The position numbers were made by a program, and so were the translations under genes. This document shows positions 6,998-16,238 of a stretch of 64,000 nt of DNA, one piece after another; position 1 is the first letter of the stretch, and each line of letters begins with the position of its first letter. The notes under the pieces were generated by a model that was not told the DNA's origin, ran no database searches, and worked only from the letters and a program-made list of their open reading frames with translations. The stretch lies in the NCBI GenBank assembly GCA_035561515.1, contig DATMXP010000023.1, positions 62,001 to 126,000 of the forward strand. Reading direction: 5' to 3'. The stretch comes from Terriglobales bacterium (lineage in GTDB: Bacteria; Acidobacteriota; Terriglobia; Terriglobales; Acidobacteriaceae).

Positions 6998-7969
6998 CTA
7001 GCTTGCGGCGCGCCGTCGCGTGCTCACCAAAGACTTCAGCGCCTCCACATTCTTCAAATCATCCAGCGGCTCATCAATCGGCGTCTCCGCAATAAACGCC
7101 GCGTGCTTTGTCCTCGGATCATTCAGCAACCACCGGAACGGCTCCAGCCCAATCATTCCCTGCCCGATATGCTGATGCCTATCCAGCTTCGACCCTCGTG
7201 CCGCCTTCGCATCATTGCAGTGCCAGACCTTCACGCGGTCGAGGCCGACCGTGTCGTCCAGCCTCGACATCGTTTCCGCAAAGCCCTCTTTGGTCGTGAT
7301 GTCGTATCCCGCGACATGCGTGTGGCATGTATCAATGCACGCGCCGACTGGGATCTCCTTCGCCAGGTGCTCGACCAGAACCGCGACCTGTTCGAACGAT
7401 CCCCCCAGCGAATACTCCGCTCCCGCCGTGTTCTCGATCAGGATCGTCAACCCGGCCTTCCTCAGATCCAGTCCATCCGCCGCGGCGCTCAGGCTCTCGA
7501 TCACCCGCACGAGTCCTTCTTCCCGTGTCATCCCGCGAAACGATCCCGGATGCAACACCAGGTACTCGGCACAAAGCGCCAGCGCCCGCTCGATCTCGCC
7601 ACGGAACGCATGAATCGACTTCTCCAGGAACACCGGGTTCACCGCCGACGCATTGATCAGGTAATTCGCGTGGATCACCAGCGGCTTCAGGTCGTACTTC
7701 TGGCGCAAACTGGTCATCACCCGGCACTGCGAGGCATCCAGTTCGTACGGCTTCCACTGCCTCGGACTTGACGAGAACACCTGCAGCGCATTGCACCCCA
7801 GCCGATACGCCCTCTCCGCCGCATTCTCCACCCCGCCGGCCGTGGACGTATGAATCCCGATCCGCCGCGACGTCACCTTCGGCCGCTGCTTCGGCGCCGG
7901 AATCAGCTTCAGAATGTCCTTTTCGAATTTCGCCATCCTGGATCTCATTTTTGCACAAGGATTGGTCAT
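6998..7969 (-). CDS. nfo: Endonuclease IV (AP endonuclease)
   Basis: A 323-residue TIM-barrel AP endonuclease that cuts DNA 5' of abasic sites in base excision repair. The barrel starts with RRIGIHTSTAGGVENA; zinc-ligand regions include VLHPGS, LIENTAG, GACIDTCHTHVAGYD, WHCNDAK, DRHQHIGQG and IAETP, matching the family order. The family is usually about 280 residues, so up to 35 N-terminal residues are extra. In-frame ATGs at 7969, 7948 and 7936 are possible, and I kept 7969 because an AGGCAAG lies upstream. It is a monocistronic gene, with a divergent small zinc-finger-like gene next to it and the repeat gap downstream. Confidence 0.95.
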   Translation of the reverse strand: MTNPCAKMRSRMAKFEKDILKLIPAPKQRPKVTSRRIGIHTSTAGGVENAAERAYRLGCNALQVFSSSPRQWKPYELDASQCRVMTSLRQKYDLKPLVIHANYLINASAVNPVFLEKSIHAFRGEIERALALCAEYLVLHPGSFRGMTREEGLVRVIESLSAAADGLDLRKAGLTILIENTAGAEYSLGGSFEQVAVLVEHLAKEIPVGACIDTCHTHVAGYDITTKEGFAETMSRLDDTVGLDRVKVWHCNDAKAARGSKLDRHQHIGQGMIGLEPFRWLLNDPRTKHAAFIAETPIDEPLDDLKNVEALKSLVSTRRRAAS

Positions 7970-8036
7970 TCTTGCCTGTTGCCAAACGCTCGCCTTGCCC
8001 TCAAACTATTGCCCTCCGAGGAACTCTGGTTTCTGT

Positions 8037-8336
8037 ATGACGTGGACCGAATCGTTTACCTGCAATATCTGTGGCAAGGCCAAGGGTGATGTCGACCATT
8101 GGTGGATCGCCTGGGTCGAAACCGTTCAGCCCAGCGACGTCGAGGCCCCGAAGCCCAAGTTCCAGCTCCTGCCCTGGTCGGAACTCATGGCTCGTCATCC
8201 TGATGTCGTTCATCTCTGCGGAGCAGGTTGCGCCATGAAGGAAACCGAGCGCTGGATGCGCACCACTTCCGAGTCCTCGCGCGCCGCCGACAAGGCCGCT
8301 TTCGGACGCACTCAAAGAGCAATGGCCAGCGACTGA
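8037..8336 (+). CDS. Small hypothetical protein with Cys pair
   Basis: A 99-residue protein beginning MTWTESFTCNICGKAKGDVD, with CNIC near residue 9 and a Trp-rich stretch (DHWWIAWVE). A later Cys-containing segment (HLCGAGCAMKETERWM, about residues 61-76) could complete a metal site. The C-terminal 25 residues are polar and low in complexity. I do not recognise a named family. The start at ATG 8037 has GAGGAA about a dozen bases upstream; the frame stays open further upstream but that part has no protein character and overlaps the endonuclease IV gene. It lies divergent from nfo and upstream of the DAHP synthase gene on the same strand. Confidence 0.65.
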   Translation: MTWTESFTCNICGKAKGDVDHWWIAWVETVQPSDVEAPKPKFQLLPWSELMARHPDVVHLCGAGCAMKETERWMRTTSESSRAADKAAFGRTQRAMASD

Positions 8337-8433
8337 AGTTTCCCATTTGCCCCGCATTCGAACGACCGTTAGACTAATTAGTTTCCAAAGGTCATCGTAG
8401 ACGCGGGTTTCTTCCCGTGCTCGAGGGGTTTTC

Positions 8434-9483
8434 ATGCTTGTAGTAATGCAGGCTCATGCCACGGAGGAACAGGTCCGTGCCGTCTGCGCGAAGATCGAAA
8501 AAGCCGGATTTCGCGCACACGCCATTCCTGGCGCTCAGCGCACCGCCGTCGGAATCACCGGTAACCAGGGCTCCGTCGAAATCGGCCTCGACGACATGGA
8601 AGGCGTGCAGGAAGTCATTCGCGTCTCCAAACCGTATAAATTGGTCAGCCGCGACGCGAAGGATTCCAACACCGTCATTAACTTCCCGAACAGTGACGCA
8701 ACCATCGGCGGTCACGAATTGGCCATCATCGCTGGCCCCTGTTCAGTGGAAAGCCGCGAACAGACGTTTGCGGTCGCGGAGCGTGTAGCTCGTGCCGGAG
8801 CGCGATTCTTCCGCGGTGGCGCATACAAGCCTCGCACGTCGCCGTATTCGTTCCAGGGAAAAGGCGAAGAAGGCCTCAAAATCCTCGCCGAAGTCCGCGA
8901 CAAGTTCGGCCTCCTGATCGTCACCGAAGCCGTCGATAACGAATCGCTCGAGCTCGTTGAGAAGTATGCCGACGTCATCCAGATCGGCGCCCGCAACATG
9001 CAGAACTATTCCCTGCTCAAGCGTGCTGGACGCGCCCGCAAACCCGTCCTGCTGAAGCGCGGCATCTCCGCGACGCTGGAAGAGTTACTCATGAGCGCCG
9101 AGTACATCATGAGCGAAGGCAACTACAACGTCGTACTCTGCGAGCGTGGCGTGCGGACATTCACCGACCACACCCGAAATACGCTCGACCTCAGCATCGT
9201 GCCTGCAGTTCAGCGCTTGAGCCATTTGCCTATCATCGCCGATCCGAGCCATGGAACCGGCAAACGCAACAAGGTCATTCCGCTTTCCCGCGCCGCAGCC
9301 GCTGTCGGCGCCGATGGGTTGATCATCGAAGTCCATAACGATCCCGACCGCGCCTTATCCGACGGGCAACAATCCATCTACCCGGATCAGTTCGATCAAC
9401 TCATGCATGAGATCCGCCAGATTGCTGCTGTCGTGGGTCGCACTGTATATTCAGGTGCTGTCCAGTCCACATCGGCAGATTAA
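8434..9483 (+). CDS. aroF: 3-deoxy-7-phosphoheptulonate synthase (DAHP synthase, type I beta)
   Basis: A 349-residue enzyme that condenses phosphoenolpyruvate with erythrose 4-phosphate, the entry step to aromatic amino acids. Residues 1-70 form the ferredoxin-like (FL) regulatory domain typical of the AroA-beta group. The KDPG-aldolase-like barrel follows with [42 protein letters not shown] and [10 protein letters not shown], which carry the PEP and metal ligands. The ATG at 8434 is preceded by GAGGGG. The lipoprotein gene starts two bases past the stop, so the two are likely transcribed together. Feedback control through the FL domain is known for relatives and is likely here. Confidence 0.95.
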   Translation: MLVVMQAHATEEQVRAVCAKIEKAGFRAHAIPGAQRTAVGITGNQGSVEIGLDDMEGVQEVIRVSKPYKLVSRDAKDSNTVINFPNSDATIGGHELAIIAGPCSVESREQTFAVAERVARAGARFFRGGAYKPRTSPYSFQGKGEEGLKILAEVRDKFGLLIVTEAVDNESLELVEKYADVIQIGARNMQNYSLLKRAGRARKPVLLKRGISATLEELLMSAEYIMSEGNYNVVLCERGVRTFTDHTRNTLDLSIVPAVQRLSHLPIIADPSHGTGKRNKVIPLSRAAAAVGADGLIIEVHNDPDRALSDGQQSIYPDQFDQLMHEIRQIAAVVGRTVYSGAVQSTSAD

Positions 9484-9484
9484 G

Positions 9485-10633
9485 TTGAAAGTCACACGTA
9501 AGTTGTTCCTTGTTCTCCTCGCGACCGCGCTCTGCCTCGGCGCAGCATGCCGTCGTAAGGGACTCACCTACCCCGCGGGATATCACGAGTTCGGCTACGT
9601 CACCAACGGACGAAGCGACACCGTCTCCGTGCTCGACCTCACCACCTTCCAGAACATAAAGACTCTCAAGGTCGGACAGAATCCCACCGGCGTCGTCGTC
9701 AATCCCGCGAAGAACGAAGTGTATGTCGTCAATACCGAGTCGAACAACGTCAGCTTTATCGACGCCGAGAAGAACGAAGTCGTAGCTACTGTAGGCGTTC
9801 ATCGCGCGCCGTACTACATCTCCGTTTCGGATGATGGCAAGCGCGCTTACGTCGCGAACTCGGGCTCTTCGAACGTTTCCGTGCTCGATCTTGAGCAACG
9901 CAAAGTCGCTGCGACCATTCCGGTGGGCGCTGCTCCCGGACTTGCGCGCGTATCGCAGGATGGAACCGTCGCCGTCGCTTCCAACCGTCAGGACAACACT
10001 GTCTCCATCATCGATGGAACCAAGCTCTCCGTCCGGGCCACGCTGCCTGTCTGCCAGGCTCCCGAAGATATCGTCATTCTTCCCGATGCAAGCAAGGCCT
10101 TCGTAGCGTGCAGTGCTTCCTCGCAGGTAGCGGCCATTGACCTAAAAAACGATCGTCTGCTCACGCTTCTCGATGTCGGCAAAACTCCGGTTCGCATGGT
10201 GATGAAGCCAGATGGAGGCGAAATCTTCGTCTGCAACTTCGATTCGTCAAGCATCTCGGTGATCGAAACCGCCGCCAACGAAATCGGCCAGACCTTCCTC
10301 ATCGGCAGCAATCCCGCGAACGCCATCGTCAGCACCGATAACACCACGCTTTACGTCAGCAACCTCGGCTCAAACACTGTTTCGATCTACGGCATCGACA
10401 TCGGCCGTGTTCTAGGCTCGCTTCCCACCGGCTCACGTCCCGACTCCATCGCGCTCACTGGAAACGAAAAATTCGTCATCACCGTGAATACCGCGTCGGG
10501 CGACGCCGCCGTCCTCCGCATCACCAAACTTCCCGGCAGTTCCAAGATCAGCGCCGACCGAGCCATGGTCACCATGATTCCCGTAGGTATGCAGCCAAAC
10601 GGCATTGCAGTGAAAGCATTCACCACGAAATAG
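9485..10633 (+). CDS. YVTN-repeat beta-propeller lipoprotein
   Basis: A 382-residue protein starting at TTG 9485, one base after the aroF stop. The N-terminus is a lipoprotein signal with a lipobox at LGAAC (Cys about residue 20), so it should be anchored in a membrane facing the periplasm. The mature part is made of seven or more roughly 42-residue repeats of the YVTNxxSNTVSVIDxxT type, which fold as a beta-propeller. Such propellers usually bind partners or substrates and have no set catalytic role. An upstream ATG at 9407 would place the start inside aroF and destroy the signal peptide, so I rejected it. Its link to aromatic synthesis is positional only. Confidence 0.85.
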   Translation: MKVTRKLFLVLLATALCLGAACRRKGLTYPAGYHEFGYVTNGRSDTVSVLDLTTFQNIKTLKVGQNPTGVVVNPAKNEVYVVNTESNNVSFIDAEKNEVVATVGVHRAPYYISVSDDGKRAYVANSGSSNVSVLDLEQRKVAATIPVGAAPGLARVSQDGTVAVASNRQDNTVSIIDGTKLSVRATLPVCQAPEDIVILPDASKAFVACSASSQVAAIDLKNDRLLTLLDVGKTPVRMVMKPDGGEIFVCNFDSSSISVIETAANEIGQTFLIGSNPANAIVSTDNTTLYVSNLGSNTVSIYGIDIGRVLGSLPTGSRPDSIALTGNEKFVITVNTASGDAAVLRITKLPGSSKISADRAMVTMIPVGMQPNGIAVKAFTTK

Positions 10634-10718
10634 TCATCCTCAGTCTCCTCCATCGCCAGCGTTCAAGATCACAGACTGCAACGGTAACTTCGGCGATGCT
10701 ATCGGACTAGGAGGCCCC

Positions 10719-11201
10719 ATGCCGGCCAACGTCTCCCTGAACACCATCGAATCCTTCCTCTCGCAAAAGCGGATTGCCCTCGTCGGAATCTCCCGACAAC
10801 CTCAAGACATTGGCAAATCCCTCCTCGAAGAACTTCGTCAGCGCGGCCACGAAGTCTTCCCCATAAATCCTGCCGTTTCAGAAATATTCGGCCAGCGCTG
10901 CTTCGCACGCCTTCAGGAGATTCAGCCTCCACCCGACGCTGCTCTCATCCTGACGTCGCCTTCGGTTACGAACTCGGTCGTCCGTGACTGCGCCGCTGCC
11001 GGCGTCAAGCACGTCTGGATGTATCGCGCTGGCGCTCGGACCCAGGGCTCCGTATCCGAAGAAGCCGTCCAGTTCTGTCGCGACCATGGAATCGAGGTCG
11101 TCCCCGGCCAGTGTCCGTTCATGTATCTGTCACCTGTTCGGCACGTCCACTGGGTCCACCGCCTGATCTTCAAGATCAAGGGCCGCTACCCAAGCAAGTG
11201 A
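10719..11201 (+). CDS. CoA-binding domain protein (YccU-like)
   Basis: A 160-residue single Rossmann-fold CoA-binding protein. The N-terminal nucleotide loop reads ALVGISRQPQDIGKS, followed by GHEVFPINP and the segment ILTSPSVTNSVVRDCAAAGVKHVWM, all typical of the CoA_binding_2 family. The C-terminal end carries PGQCPFMYL. A strong AGGAGG lies just before ATG 10719. The gene has no obvious partner: the propeller lipoprotein ends 85 bases upstream and the next gene is on the opposite strand. Biological role is not established for the family. Confidence 0.88.
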   Translation: MPANVSLNTIESFLSQKRIALVGISRQPQDIGKSLLEELRQRGHEVFPINPAVSEIFGQRCFARLQEIQPPPDAALILTSPSVTNSVVRDCAAAGVKHVWMYRAGARTQGSVSEEAVQFCRDHGIEVVPGQCPFMYLSPVRHVHWVHRLIFKIKGRYPSK

Positions 11202-11232
11202 GTTGGTTACAAGGGGATCCGAAGTAAAAACT

Positions 11233-12156
11233 TTAAGCTGCTTTGCGTTCCTGGTCCTCGGAGGTGTCTTCTTCCCATGCAGGCCGTGCGAAGATCACCT
11301 TTGGTGGAGGCTGCTTCAACCTAAGCCGGCCGTGACCCTCAGCCTTGAGAAGTTCCGAGTTGATCTCCGCCCCGGCCAAGATGAAGAACCACGACCAGTA
11401 GAGCCATACCATCAGCGCCACCGCCGCGCCGAGCGCACCGTAGGTTTTGTTGAAGTGTGCGAAGTGTTGGAAGTAAAGCCCTAGGCCGTACGACGCAGCA
11501 ATCCAGAAACCAACGCCGACCAGCGCGCCTGGCAGCGTCGCTCGGAAGCGCTGTTTCACATTCGGCGCCCAGTAGAACATCAGTTCGACTGCGAGTACGG
11601 TGAAAGCAATCGAGAGTACCCATCGCAGATACGGCCACACTGCGGCAAACACCCAGCTCAGGTGTAGTTTCTTGGCCAGCCAATCTCCGAATTGGGGCCC
11701 CAAGAACATCGAGACCGCACCGCCGATTAGCAGTCCGCCGACCACCACCATTAAGCCAACAGCGAGCAACCGCGTCTTCCAGAACGGTCGCGTCTCGGGA
11801 ACGTCGTAGGCGACGTTGAGTGCCTCAATAAGGCTGGCAAATCCGCCGGAGGCCGCCCAAACCGTGCCGAGAATGCCGATCGTCAGGAAGCTGCCCTTGC
11901 TGGGCGAGATCACGTCCTTCATGATCCCTCGCACCAGGCCCATGCTATCGGCTGGGACGACTGTCTGCATCGCCCAGAGCACCCGGTCGAAAAGGTTCGG
12001 AATCGGCAGAAAGCTGACGACCGCTGCCGCCAGGATCAGCAGCGGAAACAGAGACATCACGAAGTAATACGACAGGCCGGCTGCGAGCGCCATCGTGTGA
12101 TTGCGCATGATGTCCTGATAGGTCTTCTTAAGAGTGCAGCCAATGGCCCGAAACAT
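11233..12156 (-). CDS. YihY/BrkB family inner-membrane protein
   Basis: A 307-residue membrane protein with about six helices. Family hallmarks are the early segment MALAAGLSYYFVMSLFPLLI, the LIEALNVAYDVPETRPFWKTR motif (the NxxY..RPF pattern) and the C-terminal YGALGAAVALMVWLYWSWFFILAGAEINSEL. Older annotations call this family ribonuclease BN, but the family is a membrane protein of unsettled function. I placed the start at ATG 12156, where similarity to the family begins; a GTG at 12276 would add 40 residues of unclear value and crowd the divergent promoter of the adaptor gene. Confidence 0.88.
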   Translation of the reverse strand: MFRAIGCTLKKTYQDIMRNHTMALAAGLSYYFVMSLFPLLILAAAVVSFLPIPNLFDRVLWAMQTVVPADSMGLVRGIMKDVISPSKGSFLTIGILGTVWAASGGFASLIEALNVAYDVPETRPFWKTRLLAVGLMVVVGGLLIGGAVSMFLGPQFGDWLAKKLHLSWVFAAVWPYLRWVLSIAFTVLAVELMFYWAPNVKQRFRATLPGALVGVGFWIAASYGLGLYFQHFAHFNKTYGALGAAVALMVWLYWSWFFILAGAEINSELLKAEGHGRLRLKQPPPKVIFARPAWEEDTSEDQERKAA

Positions 12157-12357
12157 GGAACCCCGAATACCGAGAGCTTTGGGTTGTTGGATGGCATCTG
12201 CAATCGCAGAGGATGCGACTCTTGAAGCAAACTGAAAACCCAGGACATCTAAGCACTTAGTAACATTTGGCGTCACCAGGACGAACGCTGGAAACAGCGC
12301 GAACGAGGTTCAGAGCCAATGGGCTATACTTTCCCGTTCGTGTGTTTCCTGATAACG

Positions 12358-13614
12358 ATGGCACTGCAAACGCAAGAAGAAAAAGCACTTAAAACCCGCA
12401 GGTCGAAATGGATCTCCGCTGCTCTGGTGGTCGGCGCGATTGTGGCGATCTGGCTTACGTTCTCCATGCGCGGCGGCACCGTTTTGATCCGGGCGGCGAA
12501 AGCTCAACGCCAGCCGATTTCGGCCACCATATCGACAAATGGAACGGTTGAACCAGTTTCGGGAATGCAGGCGCACGCTCCTTCCCCGACTACGGTGAAG
12601 AAGCTGCTGGTAAAAGAAGGCGATCAGGTCCGTGCTGGGCAGCTTTTGTTGCAACTTGACGACGCCAGCGTCCGTGCCGATGCCGCGCGTGCATTGGCCC
12701 AGGTTCGCGCCGCCGAAGCCGATCTGGCCGCTGTCTCTGCAGGCGGATCGCGCGAAGAGGTCACGGCAAACCGCGCGGAGTTGAACCGGGCGCGTTCGGA
12801 ATTTCAGGCCGCGCAGCGGAACCTCGAAGCCGTTCGGCGACTGCAGCAAACGGGCGCTGCTTCGGTTGCGGAACTTCGCGACGCGGAAGCGCGGCTGAAC
12901 AATGCACAGTCTCAGGTCAACGTCCTTGAGCAGAAAACCACAAGCCGCTACTCGAACGAGGATCGCCAGCGTGCTCAAGCAGCGCTGGAGCAGGCGCGCG
13001 CGTCCTATGCGGCTGCCCAGGATTTGCTCAATAAGACGAATATCCGCAGCACCGTCAACGGCACGGTTTATTCCATGCCCGCGAAACTGGGTGCATTCGT
13101 GAACGCAGGCGACCTGCTGGTCCAGGTGGCGAACCTGAGCAAGATGATGGTTCGTGCGTTCGTGGACGAACCAGACATCGGCCGTTTGGCGCCAGGGCAG
13201 AAAGTCCGAGTTACGTGGGATGCCCTGCCGGGCCGGTCGTGGGAAGGCACTGTCACGCACGTCCCCACCACAGTCGTGCTGAAAGGCTCTCGCACCGTCG
13301 GCGAAGTCACCTGCGAGGTGGACAACAGCGACCGCAAGTTGCTGCCGAATGTGAACGTTTCGGCGGTGATCATGACCGCGCGCCACGAGAACGCAATCGT
13401 GGTCCCGCGCGAAGCCGTCCACCAGGACGCCTCGAAACGTTACGTCTTCCAAGTTGTTAATAACAGGACGGTTCGGCGAGACATAGAAACTTCCATCTCC
13501 AGTATGACGTTAATAGAAGTAACCAGTGGCCTCAAGGAAGGCGATGTCGTCGCACTTGGCGCCGTGGGAGCACAAAATCTCAAAGATGGATTATCGGTAG
13601 AAATACAGAAGTAA
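12358..13614 (+). CDS. HlyD/RND-type periplasmic adaptor protein
   Basis: A 418-residue membrane-fusion protein with one N-terminal membrane helix (about residues 17-38). A biotinyl-lipoyl half motif (KKLLVKEGDQVRAGQLLLQLDD) follows. Next come a long alpha-hairpin coiled coil of Ala/Arg/Glu heptads (about residues 100-215), the second lipoyl half (STVNGTVYSMPAKLGAFVNAGDLLVQV) and a beta-barrel domain ending near IVVPREAV. It should bridge an inner-membrane pump to an outer-membrane channel. The start at 12358 is preferred over ATG 12319, which would add an odd hydrophobic leader; neither has a good ribosome site. It shares TAATG with the next gene. No inner-membrane pump gene is adjacent. Confidence 0.88.
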   Translation: MALQTQEEKALKTRRSKWISAALVVGAIVAIWLTFSMRGGTVLIRAAKAQRQPISATISTNGTVEPVSGMQAHAPSPTTVKKLLVKEGDQVRAGQLLLQLDDASVRADAARALAQVRAAEADLAAVSAGGSREEVTANRAELNRARSEFQAAQRNLEAVRRLQQTGAASVAELRDAEARLNNAQSQVNVLEQKTTSRYSNEDRQRAQAALEQARASYAAAQDLLNKTNIRSTVNGTVYSMPAKLGAFVNAGDLLVQVANLSKMMVRAFVDEPDIGRLAPGQKVRVTWDALPGRSWEGTVTHVPTTVVLKGSRTVGEVTCEVDNSDRKLLPNVNVSAVIMTARHENAIVVPREAVHQDASKRYVFQVVNNRTVRRDIETSISSMTLIEVTSGLKEGDVVALGAVGAQNLKDGLSVEIQK

Positions 13615-14582
13615 TGGGACTGACTTCAAAATTCGTTCGTGTTGTCCTGCTGACCGTAGCACTGTCGGCAAGTGTCTTTGCGTCGCCTACTCCGGCTGCT
13701 GACCTGCTCAAGGCCGGGCGGATAGATGACGCGATCAATACCTTGAATGCGCGCCTGCAAGCATCGCCCAATGACGCCGAGGCGCAGCACTTGTTGTCGC
13801 GTGCCTACTATCACCTGAAGGACTGGGACCGTTCCGTTTCGTACGGCGAAAAAGCCGTGCAATTGGCTTCCAACCGGTACGACTTCTACCTGTGGCTCGG
13901 ACGGGCTTACGGCGGCAAGGCTGATGATGCTAATCCGTTCAGCGCGGCGCGGATGGTGGGCAAGATCCGCAACAACTTTCAAAAAGCGGTGGAGTTGAAC
14001 CCAAACGACGTGGCGGCTCGCACCGATCTCGCCGAGTTCTACCTTGAAGCTCCGGGATTCATGGGCGGCGGCACCGATCGGGCATTGGCAGAGTCAAAAC
14101 GTATTGAGCAGCAGGATGCGGCGCGTGCTCATTGGGTGCTGGCGCGCATCGCTGAGAAGAAGAAAGACAACGCTACGGCCGAGCGTGAGTACAAGGAAGC
14201 CCTGCGGCTCTCGCCCAGCGCCGACTACTGGAACAATCTGGCATCGTTCTACCGGCGCACGAACCGCTGGGCCGAGTTCGACGACGCGATCGCCAAGTCG
14301 ACGGCTCCTAATATGAAGCGCAGGAGCAACGATCTATATGACGCTGCCGAGATGTTGTACACGACCGGGCGAAACCTGCCATTGGCAGCCGATCTCGTGC
14401 GCCGTTATTTGAACTCCAACGCGATGAACGAGGAAGCTCCGGCGTTTATGGCCCACTTGTTGCTGGGGCGTATCCAGGAAAAGATGGGCGACAAGGCTGG
14501 AGCTGAGAAGGAATATCGCGCTTCCCTTGCGCTCGCGAGCACCTATCGAGAAACGCTCGATGCGCTGAAGAAGCTTCGATAG
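13614..14582 (+). CDS. Exported TPR-repeat protein
   Basis: A 322-residue protein with a signal peptide (about residues 1-28, ending near VFASPTPA). Tetratricopeptide repeats follow from about residue 30 (AGRIDDAINTLNARLQASP, AQHLLSRAYYHLKDWDRSV and further copies to the C-terminus). A central GGGTDRALAESK insert near residue 148 breaks the repeats. TPR arrays serve as protein-binding scaffolds, here in the periplasm. The start codon overlaps the adaptor stop by one base (TAATG), so translation is coupled. A terminator follows directly, and the TolC gene then has its own upstream region. Confidence 0.85.
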   Translation: MGLTSKFVRVVLLTVALSASVFASPTPAADLLKAGRIDDAINTLNARLQASPNDAEAQHLLSRAYYHLKDWDRSVSYGEKAVQLASNRYDFYLWLGRAYGGKADDANPFSAARMVGKIRNNFQKAVELNPNDVAARTDLAEFYLEAPGFMGGGTDRALAESKRIEQQDAARAHWVLARIAEKKKDNATAEREYKEALRLSPSADYWNNLASFYRRTNRWAEFDDAIAKSTAPNMKRRSNDLYDAAEMLYTTGRNLPLAADLVRRYLNSNAMNEEAPAFMAHLLLGRIQEKMGDKAGAEKEYRASLALASTYRETLDALKKLR

Positions 14583-14602
14583 TGCGAACAGAATCACGCT
14601 TC

Positions 14603-14630
14603 ACGGCAGGGCTTCGGTCCTGCCGTTTCT
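14603..14630 (+). terminator. Rho-independent terminator after the TPR gene
   Basis: ACGGCAGG and CCTGCCGT pair with an 8-base loop that includes TTCG, followed by TTTCT. It lies 20 bases after the TPR stop codon. Confidence 0.75.
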
Positions 14631-14725
14631 ACAAATGTCATTCGCGAGTCACGCAACCGTAAGTTGCTATACTCGGCGTCTTTAGTTGGTTCGAGTCATA
14701 TTTCTTTCGTTTGGAAGGTGCTGCA

Positions 14726-16060
14726 ATGTCCTTCATGCGCCGTTCTAAATTACTGCTCTTGGTCTCTGTGTTGAGCTACGGCATCGTTGCGGGCGCAGAG
14801 CAGGTTCCGTTTCAGCGGGTCATAGAGTTGGCAGTCGCGCACAGCCCCGCGATGGGAATCGCCGCGGCCGAACAGTCGAAGGCCCAACAGGCTTACCAGG
14901 AAGCGAAGAATGCATACCTGCCGAACCTTGTACTCGGCTCAGGTCTTGGGTATTCGTACGGATATCCGTTAAGCCTGGAGGGATCAGCGCCATCGATCTT
15001 CAACGTGAACTACCAGTCATCTCTCTACAATCCGGCGGTGCGTGAGTTTATCAAGTCGGCAAAGCTTGAATGGAATGCTGCGGCGACCAGCAAGGAAGAT
15101 CAGCGTAAAGACGTCATCCTGGATGCGTCGGCTACTTACATTCAGCTCGACAGAGTACTGGCCTCGCTGAAGTCGATGAGAGAGCAGGAAGTAGAAGCCA
15201 ACCGGCTGGCAGATCTGGTTGCTCAACGCGTACAGCAGGGGCTTGATAGCCAGGTGGAGCTGACGCGGTCGAAGCTGGTGGCGGCACGAACGCGGATGCG
15301 GATCGCTGAGATGGAAGGAAATGCCGATCTGTTGCGGAACAGGTTGTCGCAACTGACCGGGCTCACCGCGGATTCGATCGACACGATTACTGAGTCGATT
15401 CCAGCATTGCCGGAAGTAGATCAGCAAGCGGACCTGGCTTCGAGAGCTGTGGAAAACAGTAGCGCCGTGAAGGCGGCGCAACAGCGCGCGGAAGCACAAC
15501 AGATCAGGGCCAAGGGAGAATGGAAATCTCTTTACCCGTCATTCGATCTCGTGGGTCAATACGCGATGTTTGCGAAATTCAATAATTACGAGGACTACTT
15601 CAAGAGATTCCAGACCAACAATGCGACTGTCGGGATCGCGATCAAATTGCCGTTACTGAATTTTGCGCAGCGGGCACACGCGGCGCAGGCCGATGCGGAT
15701 GCGCTTAAGGCAAAAAAACAGGCCGACGCGGTAAAGGGCCAGGTCTCGGCTGAGACCCTGAAGTTGCAGCGGGCGGTGAAGCAGTTGGGAACTGCCCAGC
15801 AGGTCGCGCAACTAGACTACGAACTGGCGAAGGCAGAAGCTGAGGCTGCCCAGATTCGGGCCGAGTCCGGAGCAGGTGCTCCGACCGAACCCAACCAGCC
15901 TTCCGGAGTAGTCACAGCACGAGACGCCGCGACTGCTCGCATCCAGGCCAGCGACAAGTACTCCCAATACCTGGACACCAGCTTTGAATATGACAAAGCC
16001 CGACTGCAATTGTTGAGGGCGACGGGTGAGTTGGAGGCCTGGGCAGGGGCGCCCAAGTAG
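14726..16060 (+). CDS. TolC-family outer-membrane efflux protein
   Basis: A 444-residue outer-membrane factor with a signal peptide (MSFMRRSKLLLLVSVLSYG, cleavage likely after GAEQ region). Two repeats of the OEP fold are present: long Ala/Gln/Glu-rich helices (for example AVAHSPAMGIAAAEQSKAQQ and LADLVAQRVQQGLDSQVELT) alternating with short beta-barrel strands (NLVLGSGLGYSYGYPL). The second helical half contains a Pro/Ser/Gly-rich insertion near residues 385-405. GGAAGG eight bases before ATG 14726 fixes the start. It follows the adaptor and TPR genes after a terminator and probably works with that adaptor. Confidence 0.88.
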   Translation: MSFMRRSKLLLLVSVLSYGIVAGAEQVPFQRVIELAVAHSPAMGIAAAEQSKAQQAYQEAKNAYLPNLVLGSGLGYSYGYPLSLEGSAPSIFNVNYQSSLYNPAVREFIKSAKLEWNAAATSKEDQRKDVILDASATYIQLDRVLASLKSMREQEVEANRLADLVAQRVQQGLDSQVELTRSKLVAARTRMRIAEMEGNADLLRNRLSQLTGLTADSIDTITESIPALPEVDQQADLASRAVENSSAVKAAQQRAEAQQIRAKGEWKSLYPSFDLVGQYAMFAKFNNYEDYFKRFQTNNATVGIAIKLPLLNFAQRAHAAQADADALKAKKQADAVKGQVSAETLKLQRAVKQLGTAQQVAQLDYELAKAEAEAAQIRAESGAGAPTEPNQPSGVVTARDAATARIQASDKYSQYLDTSFEYDKARLQLLRATGELEAWAGAPK

Positions 16061-16238
16061 CTGAACGGAGCGTCTCTTCAAGCGCCTCAAATCGCCCCTC
16101 AGTGCGAAGAATCACCGTTCGCACCACGGCACTTTCAGCCGGGCGTTAAGGCTGATAGCTTTGGGGGATGTAGGGGATGAACCGCAGTTACTGGCCGGAC
16201 TGCATAGTAGAAGATGTTAGGATAGTGAAATCAACAAC

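Noticed and set aside
11233..12156. Annotation of the YihY-family gene as ribonuclease BN
   Set aside because: The product is an integral membrane protein; the RNase BN name for this family is a historical error, as the true enzyme is a metallo-beta-lactamase-fold protein.
12310..13452. A 380-codon frame on the minus strand opposite the adaptor gene
   Set aside because: The plus-strand frame encodes a full HlyD-type protein with signal anchor and lipoyl motifs; the antisense frame has none.
14680..14700. A GGTTCGAGTC stretch resembling a tRNA T-arm
   Set aside because: No matching T-stem partner, acceptor stem or anticodon arm surrounds it.
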